This document shows positions 1-11,440 of a stretch of DNA of 64,000 nucleotides, piece after piece. Below the pieces are notes generated by a model. It was given only the letters and a program-made list of their open reading frames with translations, was not told the DNA's origin and did not search any database. The stretch covers positions 37,268,432-37,332,431 of the forward strand of contig CM064417.1 of the NCBI GenBank assembly GCA_032690845.1. Direction: 5' to 3'. This DNA comes from Eleusine coracana subsp. coracana (lineage: Eukaryota; Streptophyta; Magnoliopsida; Poales; Poaceae). The translations under genes and the position numbers were made by a program. Every line of letters begins with the position of its first letter. The first letter of the stretch is position 1.

Positions 1-2730
1 CAGTCCAGCACATGCTTGTTTTGTGTGGACGCGTCGCGCAAGCCGCTAGTGGCCGTTGGCACAATTCTGGAACCAAGGTGACCAGATTATCCGACCTTGG
101 CCAAAATTTCAGTTTCACGGACGAAGGAGCGTCCTACACGCCAAATCTTTTCTTTGGTTGTGCAACTAGTGTACTCCGTTTGTTAGAGCGTCGTAAGGTG
201 GCGCACAGAAACTGACGGTGGCGTGCTCCCCGATTCCGGCAACGAACCCCACCCGCTTTAGCGCTCTCTCTCTCGCCTTTTCCGCGCCGATCCACCCCTC
301 CTGCCTTGAACCACATCGCGGGAGGTGCACGCACCGCGCCTCTCCTAGTCTCCTGCAACGAGCATGACGTGCCATTCATAGCAACGGGCAGGCGTCAGTT
401 GCCACCAGCGCAACCAGCTGCGGCGTCCGCGGCGGGCGGGCGTGATGCATCATGCAGTGGCAACAGCATTTGGGGGATACGTAGCCTTCCTATTCCGAGC
501 GCCAGGCCTCCAACTACCACCTCGTCACGGTTTCAGCAGTTCTTCTCGCTGCTGCGTCTGCGACACCGGGTGGGCGGCATTGATTGACTGGCGCAGACAG
601 TGACGGTGAGGAAATTAAGGAGGCCTGCGCCAGGGAACGTAATGGCGACTCACATGCGCAGGATGCCGACGGACATCCATCGTCGCTGCAGTACAGCAGT
701 AGTAAGCGGCGCGCTAACATGGTTTACCATTGATTTGCAGGTGGTACAAGTACTAGTAGATCATTATCTAAAAAAGTTGTATTCAAATATGCCACTCGAT
801 TGTGATTAGGAGTGGTCTTGTCGCTCGTCATTATTAATACTAATGTACAACTGTAGAAGATGTAGCTCCCGTTTGGGTTGGGGGTCGTCATCAAGGCACG
901 GATGGATTATGATGACGGATCATCAGCGCGGGAATCACCGACGGACGCGCGACGACGCGTGTGAACGTCGCCGGCGCCGAAGAAGCAGGGCACATGGGCA
1001 TGTGGGCCGGGCAATTGTTTTCCCCCGTACCACGCAATCAAACAAGGCATTCCTGCTGAACACAACAATTTAGCACAGTCTTGTCTTGTGAAGATAATAC
1101 GAGTACACATCAACACGGCGCAAACCGCAAAGATGCATCAGAGGATGGCTTCGAGCCTCCTTTTCTTTGTCAGCATCCTGTATAACACGAAAGGGGCCGG
1201 GTTAACCAGGAAAGTTGTGGGGGCGGCACCGGGCGGCACCCAACCAACATTGTTGCATGCATGTGCGTCCTTCCGCTCGCTGCAACCCTGCAGGAAAATT
1301 CATTCGACCGCGACGGTGACGAAAGAATAGATAGGGAGCCCCTCGCTCCGGCGCATGCAACGGCATCTCACATGCTCGTGATGGTGTCCCCAGATGATGG
1401 ACGACAGCCGCGTGGCCGTGACGCTTACAACATTAAGCCTAAACCTAAGCCGCGCACTCGAGTCGTCTGCCGATGTCCCGCTTGCTTGCAGCGGCGTCCA
1501 TGGTCCGTAGGTGCCATCATGTGGATCGTGACGATAGTCAACGAGCTAGCGGTAGGGCTCGGACGCCCACGACCACAAACAACCTGATCATCGTTGAAAT
1601 CGACGGACCGATGCCTCGCTTGTCTGTGAAGCGTGAACGCCGGGAACGGCGCCTTTGTCCTTTCCGTCGAACGCACCAGGGCGGGTCCGGAGCAGCATGT
1701 GGCAATGCAGATTGTTTATCTCTCACGTTCCGGCCAAAGTGATCCGGGCGCTCGCTCCCAGCTCTTTTTCCCTGTAAACAAATTGTGATTACAGGACAAA
1801 CCTGAAATCGCGAGATAGCTTTGACCTGCCCCTTTGTCCCTTTTCTCGATCACAAACGACGTGCCAAAGATTAGACTACTAGTATTGCCTGTCGCGTCCG
1901 TACTCCGTACTGGTAGTCCAACTTGCGAGTACGGTTGCGCGGTTGCTAAAGATTGTTCCGACAATTACCGCGTCCCGCCGTGTGTGGACGGACGGACGGC
2001 CTCGCCGGATCACGCTTTAGATTCACATTCACCGTTACGCGCACCACTGCTGTACTACTGTACAGCGCATCGTACCGGCGATGGGATCTGGCCTTTAATT
2101 TTTCCGGACATTGGCTTATCTACAAATGTGTATACACGGACCGGCCGCCGCACACGCCCACGTCCGTGACTCGGCTACGGTGCACATGACACGGGTCGTG
2201 GGAACCAGCCCCAAGTCGTCGCCTCTGTTCCTCGTTGTCTTCTCGCAGCGTCGTTATGCTCGAAACAAAAGCAAAGCTTGCTGTTGCTGGGGCACAACAA
2301 ACATGCTGCGCACAGAGCGTGGGCGGCTTCTTCGTCTTATGCGGAAAAGGACGGTGACAGTCTGCATCAAAATGTTGACGGCCCCTGTGATATGTGCCAC
2401 GTATCTGTAGTCTTGTAGTAGTCGTTTCTCAAGTGTGCAAAATCATTGAGAGTACTATGTGGAAGGTCGGAGACGTGCCATGTGACACATGTCCTTCAAC
2501 CTGGCTAGCGTATGTGTGGTCTCGTTCAGATGTTTGGCCGTGCCACACCTTGGCACGGAAGACATCAATAAAGAATATTTTGTGATCTTAAAAAAGAAAA
2601 AAAATGATCTTGCTCACACAATTATGAGCTGATGTCGATTCCGTACTTGAAACTGTACAATAGATCAGTGGCGAAGATCTAACTCAATGAAAGCATGACA
2701 ACTCAAAACACTTCTCTGCATAATATTATT
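1..2730. other. Non-coding stretch, no supported gene
   Basis: Mixed-composition sequence with only short, overlapping open frames on both strands, none with recognisable protein similarity or a convincing splice pattern. The one gene-like signal is an AATAAA at 2567-2572, preceded at about 2537-2558 by an inverted repeat (CCGTGCCA / TGGCACGG). This could be the 3' end of a non-coding or upstream-starting transcript on the + strand. No exon could be supported. Confidence 0.5.
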
Positions 2731-2732
2731 AC

Positions 2733-2871
2733 TTACTTCGTTCTAAAATATAAGCATAGAACGAGTTATATATTCGTAACATGTTTCATATATGTATCCA
2801 GATTTATTAAAAATGTTATAAATCTAGATCAAGTCTAAAAATAATTATATGTTGAGATAGAGGAAGTAGGT
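2733..2871. mobile_element. Stowaway-like MITE
   Basis: About 140 bp of AT-rich sequence. Its left end (TACTTCGTTCTAAAATATAA) and the reverse complement of its right end (TACTTCCTCTATCTCAACAT) are degenerate versions of the CTCCCTCCGT-type terminus of grass Stowaway/mariner-type MITEs. The interior is non-coding. TA dinucleotides flank both ends, but the boundaries are approximate. Confidence 0.5.
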
Positions 2872-2985
2872 CACTGTGCACTCAACTTTCTCCTTTTTTT
2901 TTCTTGTTAAGGTATTTTTTTTCTTTGTAGAGTGAACTTTGGAATTTTGGTACTATAAAGCGACCTATTCCTCAGACCGTTAGGA

Positions 2986-3345
2986 TAAGTATAATAATAT
3001 CATCTCAAAGATCGTCTTATACATGACACGTAATCTTAAGATAGGTTATGAGACGACTTATATAATGGATGGTCTATGAGTTGTCTCCTATTAATTATAT
3101 GACTCTTTAATTTATAAATATAAAATAAAATATTTATAGATTAAAAAACCACTAAAACTCATGCAATGATGTAAGAGTCGTTTCATACTCATAAATTTCC
3201 ACGTATGAGGTGGTTGCTTCATAAAACAACCACATATTTCTCTTACCACGCTCTCTTTCTTCCACGTCATCAAAAATTCTACATAACACTATATAAGACG
3301 GACTATGAGACTGTCTATGTATAACATTATACCTGCTCTTATACG
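2986..3345. mobile_element. Possible Tourist-like MITE
   Basis: AT-rich, non-coding stretch with loosely inverted ends: TAGGATAAGTATAATAAT on the left, and GAGCAGGTATAATGTTATAC as the reverse complement of the right end. Internal copies of AGACGACTTAT / AGACGGACTAT-type words suggest a degenerate fold-back. The ends resemble GAGCAGGTATAAT-type Tourist MITEs of grasses. Boundaries and class are uncertain. Confidence 0.35.
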
Positions 3346-3779
3346 TAAGAACCAAACACCACTAAAAATAGGCTGCTAAATGAAGTGTCAGAAAACATGA
3401 GCGGTTGTCCCCGGGTGGACTGGTACGGCCGTACGAGGAGGCGGCTCGACCAACAACGGAAAATCGCCGGCTTTGCGAGACATCTTTTCTTTCATTTGTG
3501 AGACAGGCATCCTCTCGCTGGCTTCCCTCTTTTGTTCTTTCGGCTGGAGCACTTCTGTGCTTTCTTATGTCCGTTACCCTTTCTAATTTTTTTTTCTGGT
3601 ACACGTAACGTAACAGATTATTTTGAAAATGTTCAACCAGAATGAATTGGAGGGTGGGTTATTTAGACAAAATGAATTGGAGTTGCGTACCCTTTTTTTC
3701 AGAATCCTTGTTCACTGGACACGTCTCGCGAAAGCGAAAGAAAGCCTTCCTCGATGCTGCACAAAAGCCCAACGAGAAC

Positions 3780-4283
3780 CAACGAGCGTTTTGGGCTAAC
3801 TCAGCCTAATTTTTCCACCCAGGAAAACCACCAGAGAAGGCCCAAGAAGATAAGCGGAGTCGGCCCAGACGATTGCCCGCTCGAGAATCGAGCGAGAGTC
3901 CATCGTCATCATCACTAGAGCGGGCGCGTTGCGTGGCGCGCGCTGGGTTCGCGAGCACATCGCCATGTCCTACGCCGAACTTGCCGCTCCGTCACTTGCT
4001 CCATTCCTCCTCTCTCTCACCAGACTCCGCCGGCCCAGCCTCTGCCATTATCTCGCTTCACACCCCCTGCGCGCGCGCGTCGTCGTCTCCATCCGCGTCC
4101 GATCAACCCCCAAGGCACGCATTGCATTGCAATTGGGTATTGGAAAATCCCGCGGAATCAGACTCACCGGCCGGCGCGTGGGTGTGTGCGGCTGGGTCAG
4201 AGGCGAGAACAGCCGGCGTGTTCCGCCTCCGCGAAGTGATCGGATTGGCCCGCGCGCGATCGAAGCAGGTCGGCGGTGCATGC
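3780..4283 (+). promoter_or_regulatory. Promoter/5' UTR region of the SUN-domain gene
   Basis: Several copies of the plant site-II-like GGCCCA/AAGCCCA/TGGGCT word lie between about 3765 and 3870 (AAAGCCCAAC, TTGGGCTAAC, AAGGCCCAAG, CGGCCCAGAC). Such clusters are common upstream of plant genes active in dividing cells. GC content rises sharply after 3900. An open frame continues upstream of the chosen ATG to 3873 but contains no other in-frame ATG, so it is taken as 5' UTR. Confidence 0.4.
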
Positions 4284-6354
4284 ATGAGCAGGAAGAGGAG
4301 AGAAGGAGGCGGCGGCGGAAGAGGCGCTGGGCCCGGGGATCATCAGCAACATCACCAAGGCTGCAAGAGGGCCGGCACCGATGCGCTGTCCATGGACGGC
4401 GGCCTCCGGGAGGTGTCCGTCTCCGTGGTCTTCTCCGTCTGGTGCCTCCTCTTCCTCCTCCGCTCCCAGTTCCTCCACAGCCAGACAGACCCGTCAGGTT
4501 GATCAATCTCGATGGATTTGTCGCCATTCCACAGCAATTTTATTTGCAAAATTTGCATTGCTCACCGAAAAGATCCGTAATCAAACGCATACGCATACTG
4601 CAGATTTCTACGAGGAGCACGGCAAGCGCGACAGCTACTGCAAGGTGATGCCGCTGGAGGCGTACGTGTTGCCGCACCATAACGTGTCGTCCTCCTCCCC
4701 GACGTGCCAGCCCTCCTCCTACCCACCGCCACCACCACCACCTTCCCAACAAGACGCGCCAGCTCCCACACCGCCCAACGCGTCGTCGTCGTCGCCCGGC
4801 GCGGCGGCCTTCGAGGGCCTCGACGCGTTCCGCACCCGGATCATGCAGCAGGGCAATAAGCCACCCGCGTCGGAGACCAACAACATCAACGACATCACCG
4901 GCGGTCCCACCACCACGCACCGCCTGGAGCCGAGCGGCGCCGAGTACAACTACGCGGCGGCGTCCAAGGGCGCCAAGGTGCTCGCCCACAACAAGGAGGC
5001 CAAGGGCGCGTCCAACATCCTCGGCGGCGACAAGGACAAGTACCTGCGCAACCCGTGCTCGGCCGAGGACAAGTTCGTGGTGGTGGAGCTGGCCGAGGAG
5101 ACGCTGGTGGACACGGTGGCGCTGGCCAACCTGGAGCACTACTCCTCCAACTTCAAAGAGTTCGAGCTGCACGGCGCCACGACCTACCCGCCGGCCGCGG
5201 AGGCGGGGTGGGAGCCGCTGGGCCGGTTCACCGCCGAGAACGCCAAGCACGCGCAGCGGTTCGCGCTGCCGGAGCCCAGGTGGGCCCGGTACCTCCGCCT
5301 CCGGCTCGTCAGCCACTACGGCTCCGGGTTCTACTGCATCCTCAGCTACCTCGAGGTGTACGGCGTCGACGCCGTCGAGCGGATGCTGCAGGATTTCATT
5401 GCCAAGGACCGCGCCGCCGCTGTGGTTGTTGAACCGTCTGCTGCTGCCGTCCGCGAAGTCAACAACACGGCTCAGGTCAGCACCAGGCTGGACACCAACA
5501 CCGGGCGGAACGACACCACTTCTTCCGGCGGTGAGACCAAGAACAACAATGAATCCAGAGGCGCCGCCGGTGACGCGAAGCCGCCGCCAGCTGCCAACAA
5601 CGAGGCGAAGTTGTCCACGGGGCGGACGACACACGGCGACGGCGTGCTCAAGATCCTGATGCAGAAGATGCGGTCGCTGGAGCTGGGCCTGTCCACGCTG
5701 GAGGAGTACACCCGGCTGCACGGCGCCAAGCTGCCGGACCTGCAGAACGGGCTCTCGCAGACGGCCATGGCGCTGGAGAAGATGAAGGCCGACGTGCTCC
5801 ACGTCGTCGAGTGGAAGGACAGCGTGGTACGATGTCGCACAATGCACGACATTCTGACATGCGTCGTCTCGAGCTCTTCTAGCCATGCTATATTTTCTCA
5901 TTGTCGATTTCTTTCGTCGAACAGGCCAAGGATCTGCAAGAGTTCAAGAACTGGAAATCAGCCGTCTCCAGCAAGCTTGACGACCTAGCCAGGGAGAACG
6001 CTGCGATGAGGCAAGTGTGCTCATCAATCTGCAACAGCGATGTGTCGCCGTGTTCTTGCAATCAAACACAGCGTGGTATGGTATTGAATCTGTTACTGAA
6101 GCGGCTTCGTGTGGCACAGGTCGGGCATGCAGGAGATGCGGGGCGTGCAGGAGACGCTGCAGAACAAGGAGCTGGCGGTGTTCTCCATCAGCCTCTTCTT
6201 CGCGTGCCTGGCGCTCTTCAAGCTGGTGTTGCTCTTCCTCTTTGGCGCCGACGACGACACGGAGGAGAGGACGTGCAGGAGGACCAGCAAGCCGTGGATG
6301 CTCGTGCTCGCCAGCAGCAGCTTCACCACCCTCATCGTTCTGCTCTACAGCTGA
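4284..6354 (+). CDS. Mid-SUN domain protein (plant SUN3/4/5 type)
   Basis: Exons are 4284-4497, 4604-5826, 5925-6010 and 6120-6354, giving 585 aa. A hydrophobic segment lies at about residues 46-64, followed by a Pro/Ser/His-rich linker. The SUN domain spans about 190-337 (signature EHYSSNFKEFELHG and HYGSGFYCILSYLEVYG). A coiled coil runs from about 421 to 507, and two C-terminal membrane segments lie at about 526-548 and 566-585. This SUN-in-the-middle layout is that of plant mid-SUN proteins, which sit in the ER and nuclear envelope and help shape and anchor the nucleus. Introns 1 and 2 are GT-AG; intron 3 (6011-6119) starts with GC in a perfect AG|GCAAGT donor. The start is uncertain: an in-frame ATG at 4392 (residue 37) would still keep the first membrane segment. 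AATAAA lies at 6491. Confidence 0.88.
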
Positions 6355-7038
6355 AACTCTCTAATAGGAAGCATTGCTAGCCGCCACGGCGCTACGCTCT
6401 GGGGCAGTTTAAAGTGCGGCGTCTTATGTTGTTTGCCAGTCCTAGAAGGTCATTAACTTCGCTAATTCTCTAAGTAGCGCAGTTTTTGGAAATAAACGTG
6501 TTCCATGAGAACTGTTCGTTGTAAAGGAACTTCTAACATACTTCGCAAAAAATAATGTTAGTACTTTACAGATTAGCAAAAGGATGAACAAATCACGCCG
6601 ATATTGGACTACGAATTCAAACGTTCTCAGGAAAGAAACGAACTATTACTAGGAGAACCTCATAGCATGCTAAAGTATATACACTCCAAGGAATAATGCA
6701 TACATGATAAAAACAAGCGCCAGAACACCAAACAGTAATCATATTATCTCTTCCATAGAAAAGATTCATTCTGAGGGCAGAAAAGACACAAATGAGCCAG
6801 CTTGCAGGGTACTGCAGCAGATGCAATGGAGGGGGAAAAAATTACAGAGCACTAGAATGGTCAATCGAGCGAGCAAATTATTGAGGCAATGTTGCAACGA
6901 TATGCTCGTCTTGCTGGCATTCAGCACTAGAAAGAACTTACAAAACAAAATTGCAATCAGTGGCAGGTATCATCGTAATTTCGACAAGCATCAACTAAAA
7001 GTATATATTATAAAGCAGGCCTTAACCTGGGAAATCAT
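6355..7038. other. Intergenic region between convergent genes
   Basis: Holds the 3' UTR of the SUN-domain gene (AATAAA at 6491-6496) and, on the other strand, the 3' UTR of the ATP synthase g gene. The genes converge, with 684 bp between stop codons. Nothing else was recognised. Confidence 0.6.
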
Positions 7039-9039
7039 CTAGACCTTATAGCCGGTTAAGGTGAATCCTCTGCCAACAACCTCGCCTACGCAGAACCATG
7101 CATAAAGCTCAACTCCAAATAAAGTCACAATCCCAAGGTCCTCGACCTTGAGCTCCTTCCTGTTCTTCCATACCTGCTTAACACCATCAAGCTCCTTCCA
7201 GAATGCCTCATAGCGACCTGGTAGACTGAACAAACACGAAAAAAGTTATAACCATGGAAAGCAAACTCCTAAGCGGAACAAGTCATAACAAAAATATATT
7301 TGCATTGAATGGGAGAAAGATACAAACAAATGATTGGTAGAATGTTGTTCCTTCAGTTCCTAACTAGCTATTTATACATAGTATCATGATAAGTCTCAAA
7401 AACGGAAGTTATTAGACCTGTGTTAATAAATGATATAGCTACTTGTAATTATCCACCATAACTTGAAATAGTACAGAGAAAATAAAGGCCTCAGCATAGT
7501 CGCATACTGCACTCAATGACAATAGGGCCCAAATGGTTACTTTCACATGATTAATGTTGTGCTCATCTGACTAGCTCATTCATATTCAAAAGGAACAAAA
7601 GATCAAGCAATTGCTCATCCAGGCACCCATCACATATGTCAAACTGAAGTGAGGTCAGGCTCTAGTATTCTGATGACCAGTAAATTGACATAGGTACCAC
7701 ACTCATGATACAGATTTGCTCTATGTCCACGAGTAAATGCATGAGCATAATCAGGATACACATAAAGCTGCATAGAGCATACAGCCAAATTTGAACTCTT
7801 GGGCCAAATGTGGGTCAAAGAGCTTGTGTCAACAGTACCCAAAAAAATGCTTTATTTCTACAGATCAGAAATAAACAAGTGCACAGGCTTTTCCTCTGTC
7901 AATTATAAGCCACATCCACATTAACATTAGTGCTAGAACATTTCCCAGTAACCAACCAAGTCATCGTTAATCTTTAGTACATACTAGTTTTAAGATAAAG
8001 TTGCATATCTAGGTGTCATGGAACATCAACATCACAAGAGATTCTAAACCAGGATAATAAATGGTCAAACTTTCATAGTCTCAACTGCCAGTCATGCATG
8101 TCTCCATGTAAAATGGGTACAAGCAAAATACAAAAAAAAAAAAAAAAACATCAAACACTTGGTCAAACATGGGTATGCCAACATAAATGCAATCGCTGAA
8201 TAATTTCTTTTGCTATATGCCTGCAAAACTTCAAAATTGTACTTAGTCCACAAGATCAGACTTCAATTCATGTCACTTTCAGAGTCCAGTATCATTTTGG
8301 GCACTACATTGCACAATATGTATAGAGTCATGCATATACGCTACAACAGACTTTATGTGCATACAAGAACTGTATCAAATAGCTTATATGTTAAACGCAG
8401 CACAATGAATTCGCATTAGGCATAGAGTCATTGAAACCAGCAAGGCAGCAAAGAATCATGCTAGCAAAGCCCGGAGCCAGCAAATGCCAGTCTGGACTGC
8501 AAGCACTGGCCATCCAAAGTGAACCACATGTCATTCTACCTATAAAAGCTCAGTTACAGAATCGTAGACGGCCACATTATCCTCGTAATATTATAAATCC
8601 ACATGCAGAATTCGACAGTCAGCTGGGACACTCCCAATGCTGTTGCTGGGCATAAGCAATTCATGTTCAACTAGATCAATGAAATGTACCAAAATATCTA
8701 TGAGAAACCTCAATTATGTCACATTAAGCCTATCAGAACAAATTAGCCTAAACGAATCCCGTTACTACTTACAACGCGCACTAACAGATCGCGACACGCA
8801 ACAACATCCAGCTGGCCCATTCGGAATGAGACGGCACAAGGGAGAAGACGTATTCACCTGGCGAGGCGGGTGTAGAAGAGCTGCTTGGAGAGCTCCTGGC
8901 ACTTCTCGACGGTGGGGGGCTGCACGACGTGCTGCTTGTTCTTCTCCATGGCCTCCTTGTAGTAGGCCTCGCCGTGCTTCGCAGCGAATTCCGCAGCCTG
9001 AGCCACCTTCGCACGCAGCTGCGCTAGCCTCGCCGCCAT
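7039..9039 (-). CDS. Mitochondrial F1Fo-ATP synthase subunit g
   Basis: Two coding exons on the minus strand, 9039-8858 and 7225-7039, separated by a 1.6-kb GT-AG intron (7226-8857), give 122 aa. The protein matches plant subunit g (ATP20 family). Its N-terminal helical part contains AKHGEAYYKEAMEKNKQ and TVEKCQELSKQL. The exon junction falls in TRLAS|LPGRYEAFWKE. The C-terminal membrane segment ends in AGEVVGRGFT-like sequence. Subunit g sits in the inner-membrane Fo sector at the dimer interface and helps form ATP synthase dimers and shape cristae. The start is the first ATG after a telo-box-like CTAAACCCTA in the 5' leader, and length matches the family. Expression is expected to be constitutive. 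Confidence 0.93.
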
Positions 9040-9360
9040 CGCCGCCGGACCTAAACCCTACGTGCCCCAACACACACATGGACGGACAAAATAGGGTCAA
9101 ACCGAAAGGAATCAGATCTGGCCGCGCGAGGCGGAGAGCGCCGCGGATCCAGAATAGAGGAAGGGGGGTTGGGGTTTAGGATGAGGATGATGGGTAAGCT
9201 CACCTTGGTGGAGCGCCGGGGAGAGGTGCGGAGACGAGGTGCGGGGAGATCGAGAGGGAGGAGTCGGGGGAAGACGGCGGGCAAGATGGGGAGGGGAAAA
9301 CGGTGGCGGTGGTTCGGTGGGTCGATGCCTCGAGGGTAGGATTGTCCACCGAGACACAAT
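9040..9360 (-). promoter_or_regulatory. 5' leader and likely 5' UTR intron of the ATP synthase g gene
   Basis: Read on the minus strand, a good donor (CCAAG|GTGAGC at about 9205) and an acceptor (CACGTAG|GG at about 9061) frame a probable 5' UTR intron of about 145 nt. The leader carries a telo-box-like AAACCCTA/TAGGGTTT word at about 9050-9060, common in plant translation and mitochondrial genes. The minus-strand frames through this stretch look like leader sequence, not protein. Confidence 0.45.
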
Positions 9361-9418
9361 TCGGGGTTTTAGAGATTAGGGATTCGTTCTCAGTATCGCA
9401 GATTTAGAGGCTCTTAGA

Positions 9419-9505
9419 AGATTCATGCATGTCATGCTGTATACTTGGGTTTGAGCTCGATAAGATTCATGCATGTCATGCTGTATAATTGGGTTTGAGC
9501 TCGAT
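9419..9505. repeat. 44-bp direct tandem duplication
   Basis: Two nearly identical adjacent copies of a 44-bp unit (9419-9462 and 9463-9505) that begins AGATTCATGCATGTCATGCT and ends in GAGCTCGAT. They differ at about one base. The repeat lies just upstream of the ATP synthase g leader. Confidence 0.85.
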
Positions 9506-9566
9506 TTTCACCTCCCGAGAATCATACTTTTCTATATTAGCAAAAATCTTAGCTACATTTTGTACA

Positions 9567-9653
9567 TACTTCATTCTGATTTTGTTGTTGTTGGTTAGCT
9601 CAAAATTAAGCTAAACCAGCAACAGCAAAAAAAAAAAAAAGAACAAGGAAGTA
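9567..9653. mobile_element. Small Stowaway-like fold-back MITE
   Basis: About 87 bp starting TACTTC and ending GAAGTA. It folds into a long hairpin: GTTGTTGGTTAGCT pairs with AGCTAAACCAGCAAC around a short AAAATTA centre. A 14-A run interrupts the right arm. Size, ends and fold-back fit a decayed Stowaway MITE. Confidence 0.5.
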
Positions 9654-9659
9654 TAAATT

Positions 9660-11140
9660 TAGAGACATAGAATAGTGACAATAAACTATTTAGTACTTCC
9701 TTCATTCTTAACTTGAACTATTGATTAATGATTATTCTAATAGCATCATCCATTTTTTGAGAAAAGGATGGAGTAAATAATTCCTCTACTTTTATTTTGT
9801 TAACTAGAAAAAGGTTAGTACAAATTTGAATAATTGTTATATCTGATAACATCAAAATAATAAAATAGACAGTACATTCCTATAGTCTTGATATGTTTAG
9901 GAGACCAATAAGGCAAAAACTTTTAGTCCAACAACCATTAGGGAAGTTTAATTTTTTTTTATGTTCAATAAGGAGTCATTTTTATGACCATGATGGAATT
10001 TTTCTAATATTTAATTTACAAATCTAAACATTATAAATATGTATTTTCGGATATTTTTTACAACAACAATGTGTATTTTTGACAAAAATAAAAATAATGT
10101 TCCAACTAAAAATTTAAAAGTACATACTCTTGTTTTATTCATACCGACAAATAATATTACCTAAATTATGTGACTAATAAGGAACTTTGGCGCAAAATGG
10201 AGTAGAAATGATTTTTTTTTCCTTCAATTTTAACACTAAGATGGTCAATAAGACAAAAAAAAATTAATTTCAATGGTCTCCCTAGTTTATTTTTTTATGA
10301 CCAATAAGGACTAAAAAAGAATTGTGATAACCACAAAGGAATTTTTCCATACTTTTAATCCTATAAGAAGCTTAATGGGTTTTTGTGGTAACAATGACAC
10401 TCAAAAAATCATTAAGTTGTAGTTTTTGTTTGTATTGATTAGCTAAAAATATCAACAAAATCTAAGAGTCAACAACAAATCCATCATTCAGATCTGATAG
10501 AAACAACGATAAACAACCATATAACCAATAGACTCTTGAGCATATAACACCTATAGCTACATCAACACACATCTATTCATGTGACCTGTTACACCATTCA
10601 TTCATCAACAAGGAATTTGAGAATGTTTTAAAGTAAAGAAATAAAATTTTATGTATCAGTAGTGCTTTTTGCTATTGATAGTGAAGAGGGTGTGATGGAA
10701 GCTTGTATTTGTATGTTTGGAGAAAATTATGATTATCTTATTAGCTGACCTTATTGTATGAGTTAAACTGTTAGTGTTATTCGAAACTTCTTCATATAAA
10801 TAATAATAATAATAATAATAATAAAGTTCACAACATTGACACAAATGAAATCGTAGTCATAGGAATTTGTAATATTTACTTAGCTGATATCCTTTTTAAA
10901 AAATACTAGAGGAAATTAATGGATAAATTGGAAGAAAAAAAATCCATAACTAGACTTTACTTTGCATGATTCGTAGAAATGTTTTTGAATTTAAATTCTT
11001 GCTAGGTGTGTTTCTAAGATGAATCAAATCACTAGCTCGAAATATTCATAAAGAAGAAGTGAGGAACTGGCTAACTTGTCCTTAATTGTTGTTCCATTGT
11101 TTAAGAAAAGATATTTTATTATTTTGTAATTTAGTAATAT
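9660..11140. other. AT-rich spacer without supported genes
   Basis: Very AT-rich intergenic DNA. It holds an (AAT)n microsatellite at about 10799-10823 and several degenerate recurrences of a CAATAAGGA-like word between 9905 and 10315, possibly the remains of a diverged repeat. No frame here resembles a protein. Confidence 0.5.
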
Positions 11141-11141
11141 A

Positions 11142-11440
11142 TACTCTCTCCATATTTTAAAAAATGTCGTTTAGAATATGATTTAGCATATCAATGATTT
11201 ATTAATTAGAATTTATTTTTTCTCTTTATCTTTATTAAAGACGTTTTAGAACTAACCCAATCAATAGAATATGCTTACCTAAGTGGTCGCTGCTGTGATG
11301 CAAAAATGTTCAACCTATGAGATTGTTGGTTCGATTTTTCAGGACCATAATATTTTTTGTTTTCCGAGAAAACGACTTATTTTTGTAAAATCAGCTATGG
11401 ACCAAAAATAACTTCTATTTTTTAAGTATAGAGGGAATAC
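11142..11440. mobile_element. Stowaway-like MITE with SINE-like pol III boxes
   Basis: The ends are inverted and alike: ACTCTCTCCATATTTTAAAA on the left, and ATTCCCTCTATACTTAAAAA as the reverse complement of the right. This is the CTCCCTCCGT-type terminus. Inside, CCTAAGTGGTCGC (about 11278-11290) resembles a tRNA A box, and TGGTTCGATTTT (about 11327-11338) resembles a B box with GGTTCGA intact. A tRNA-derived fragment may have been inserted or captured. Confidence 0.4.

Noticed and set aside
3873..4283. In-frame extension upstream of the SUN-domain start codon
   Set aside because: Open by chance in GC-rich leader; it begins without an ATG and has no conserved sequence.
4540..5901. Long minus-strand open frame (453 codons) opposite the SUN-domain gene
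   Set aside because: It is the shadow of a GC-rich coding exon; its residues show no domain, while the plus strand encodes a clear SUN domain with matching splice sites.
8765..9100. Alternative minus-strand frames across ATP synthase g exon 1
   Set aside because: They read through the intron and do not match subunit g; the 61-codon frame with a GT donor does.
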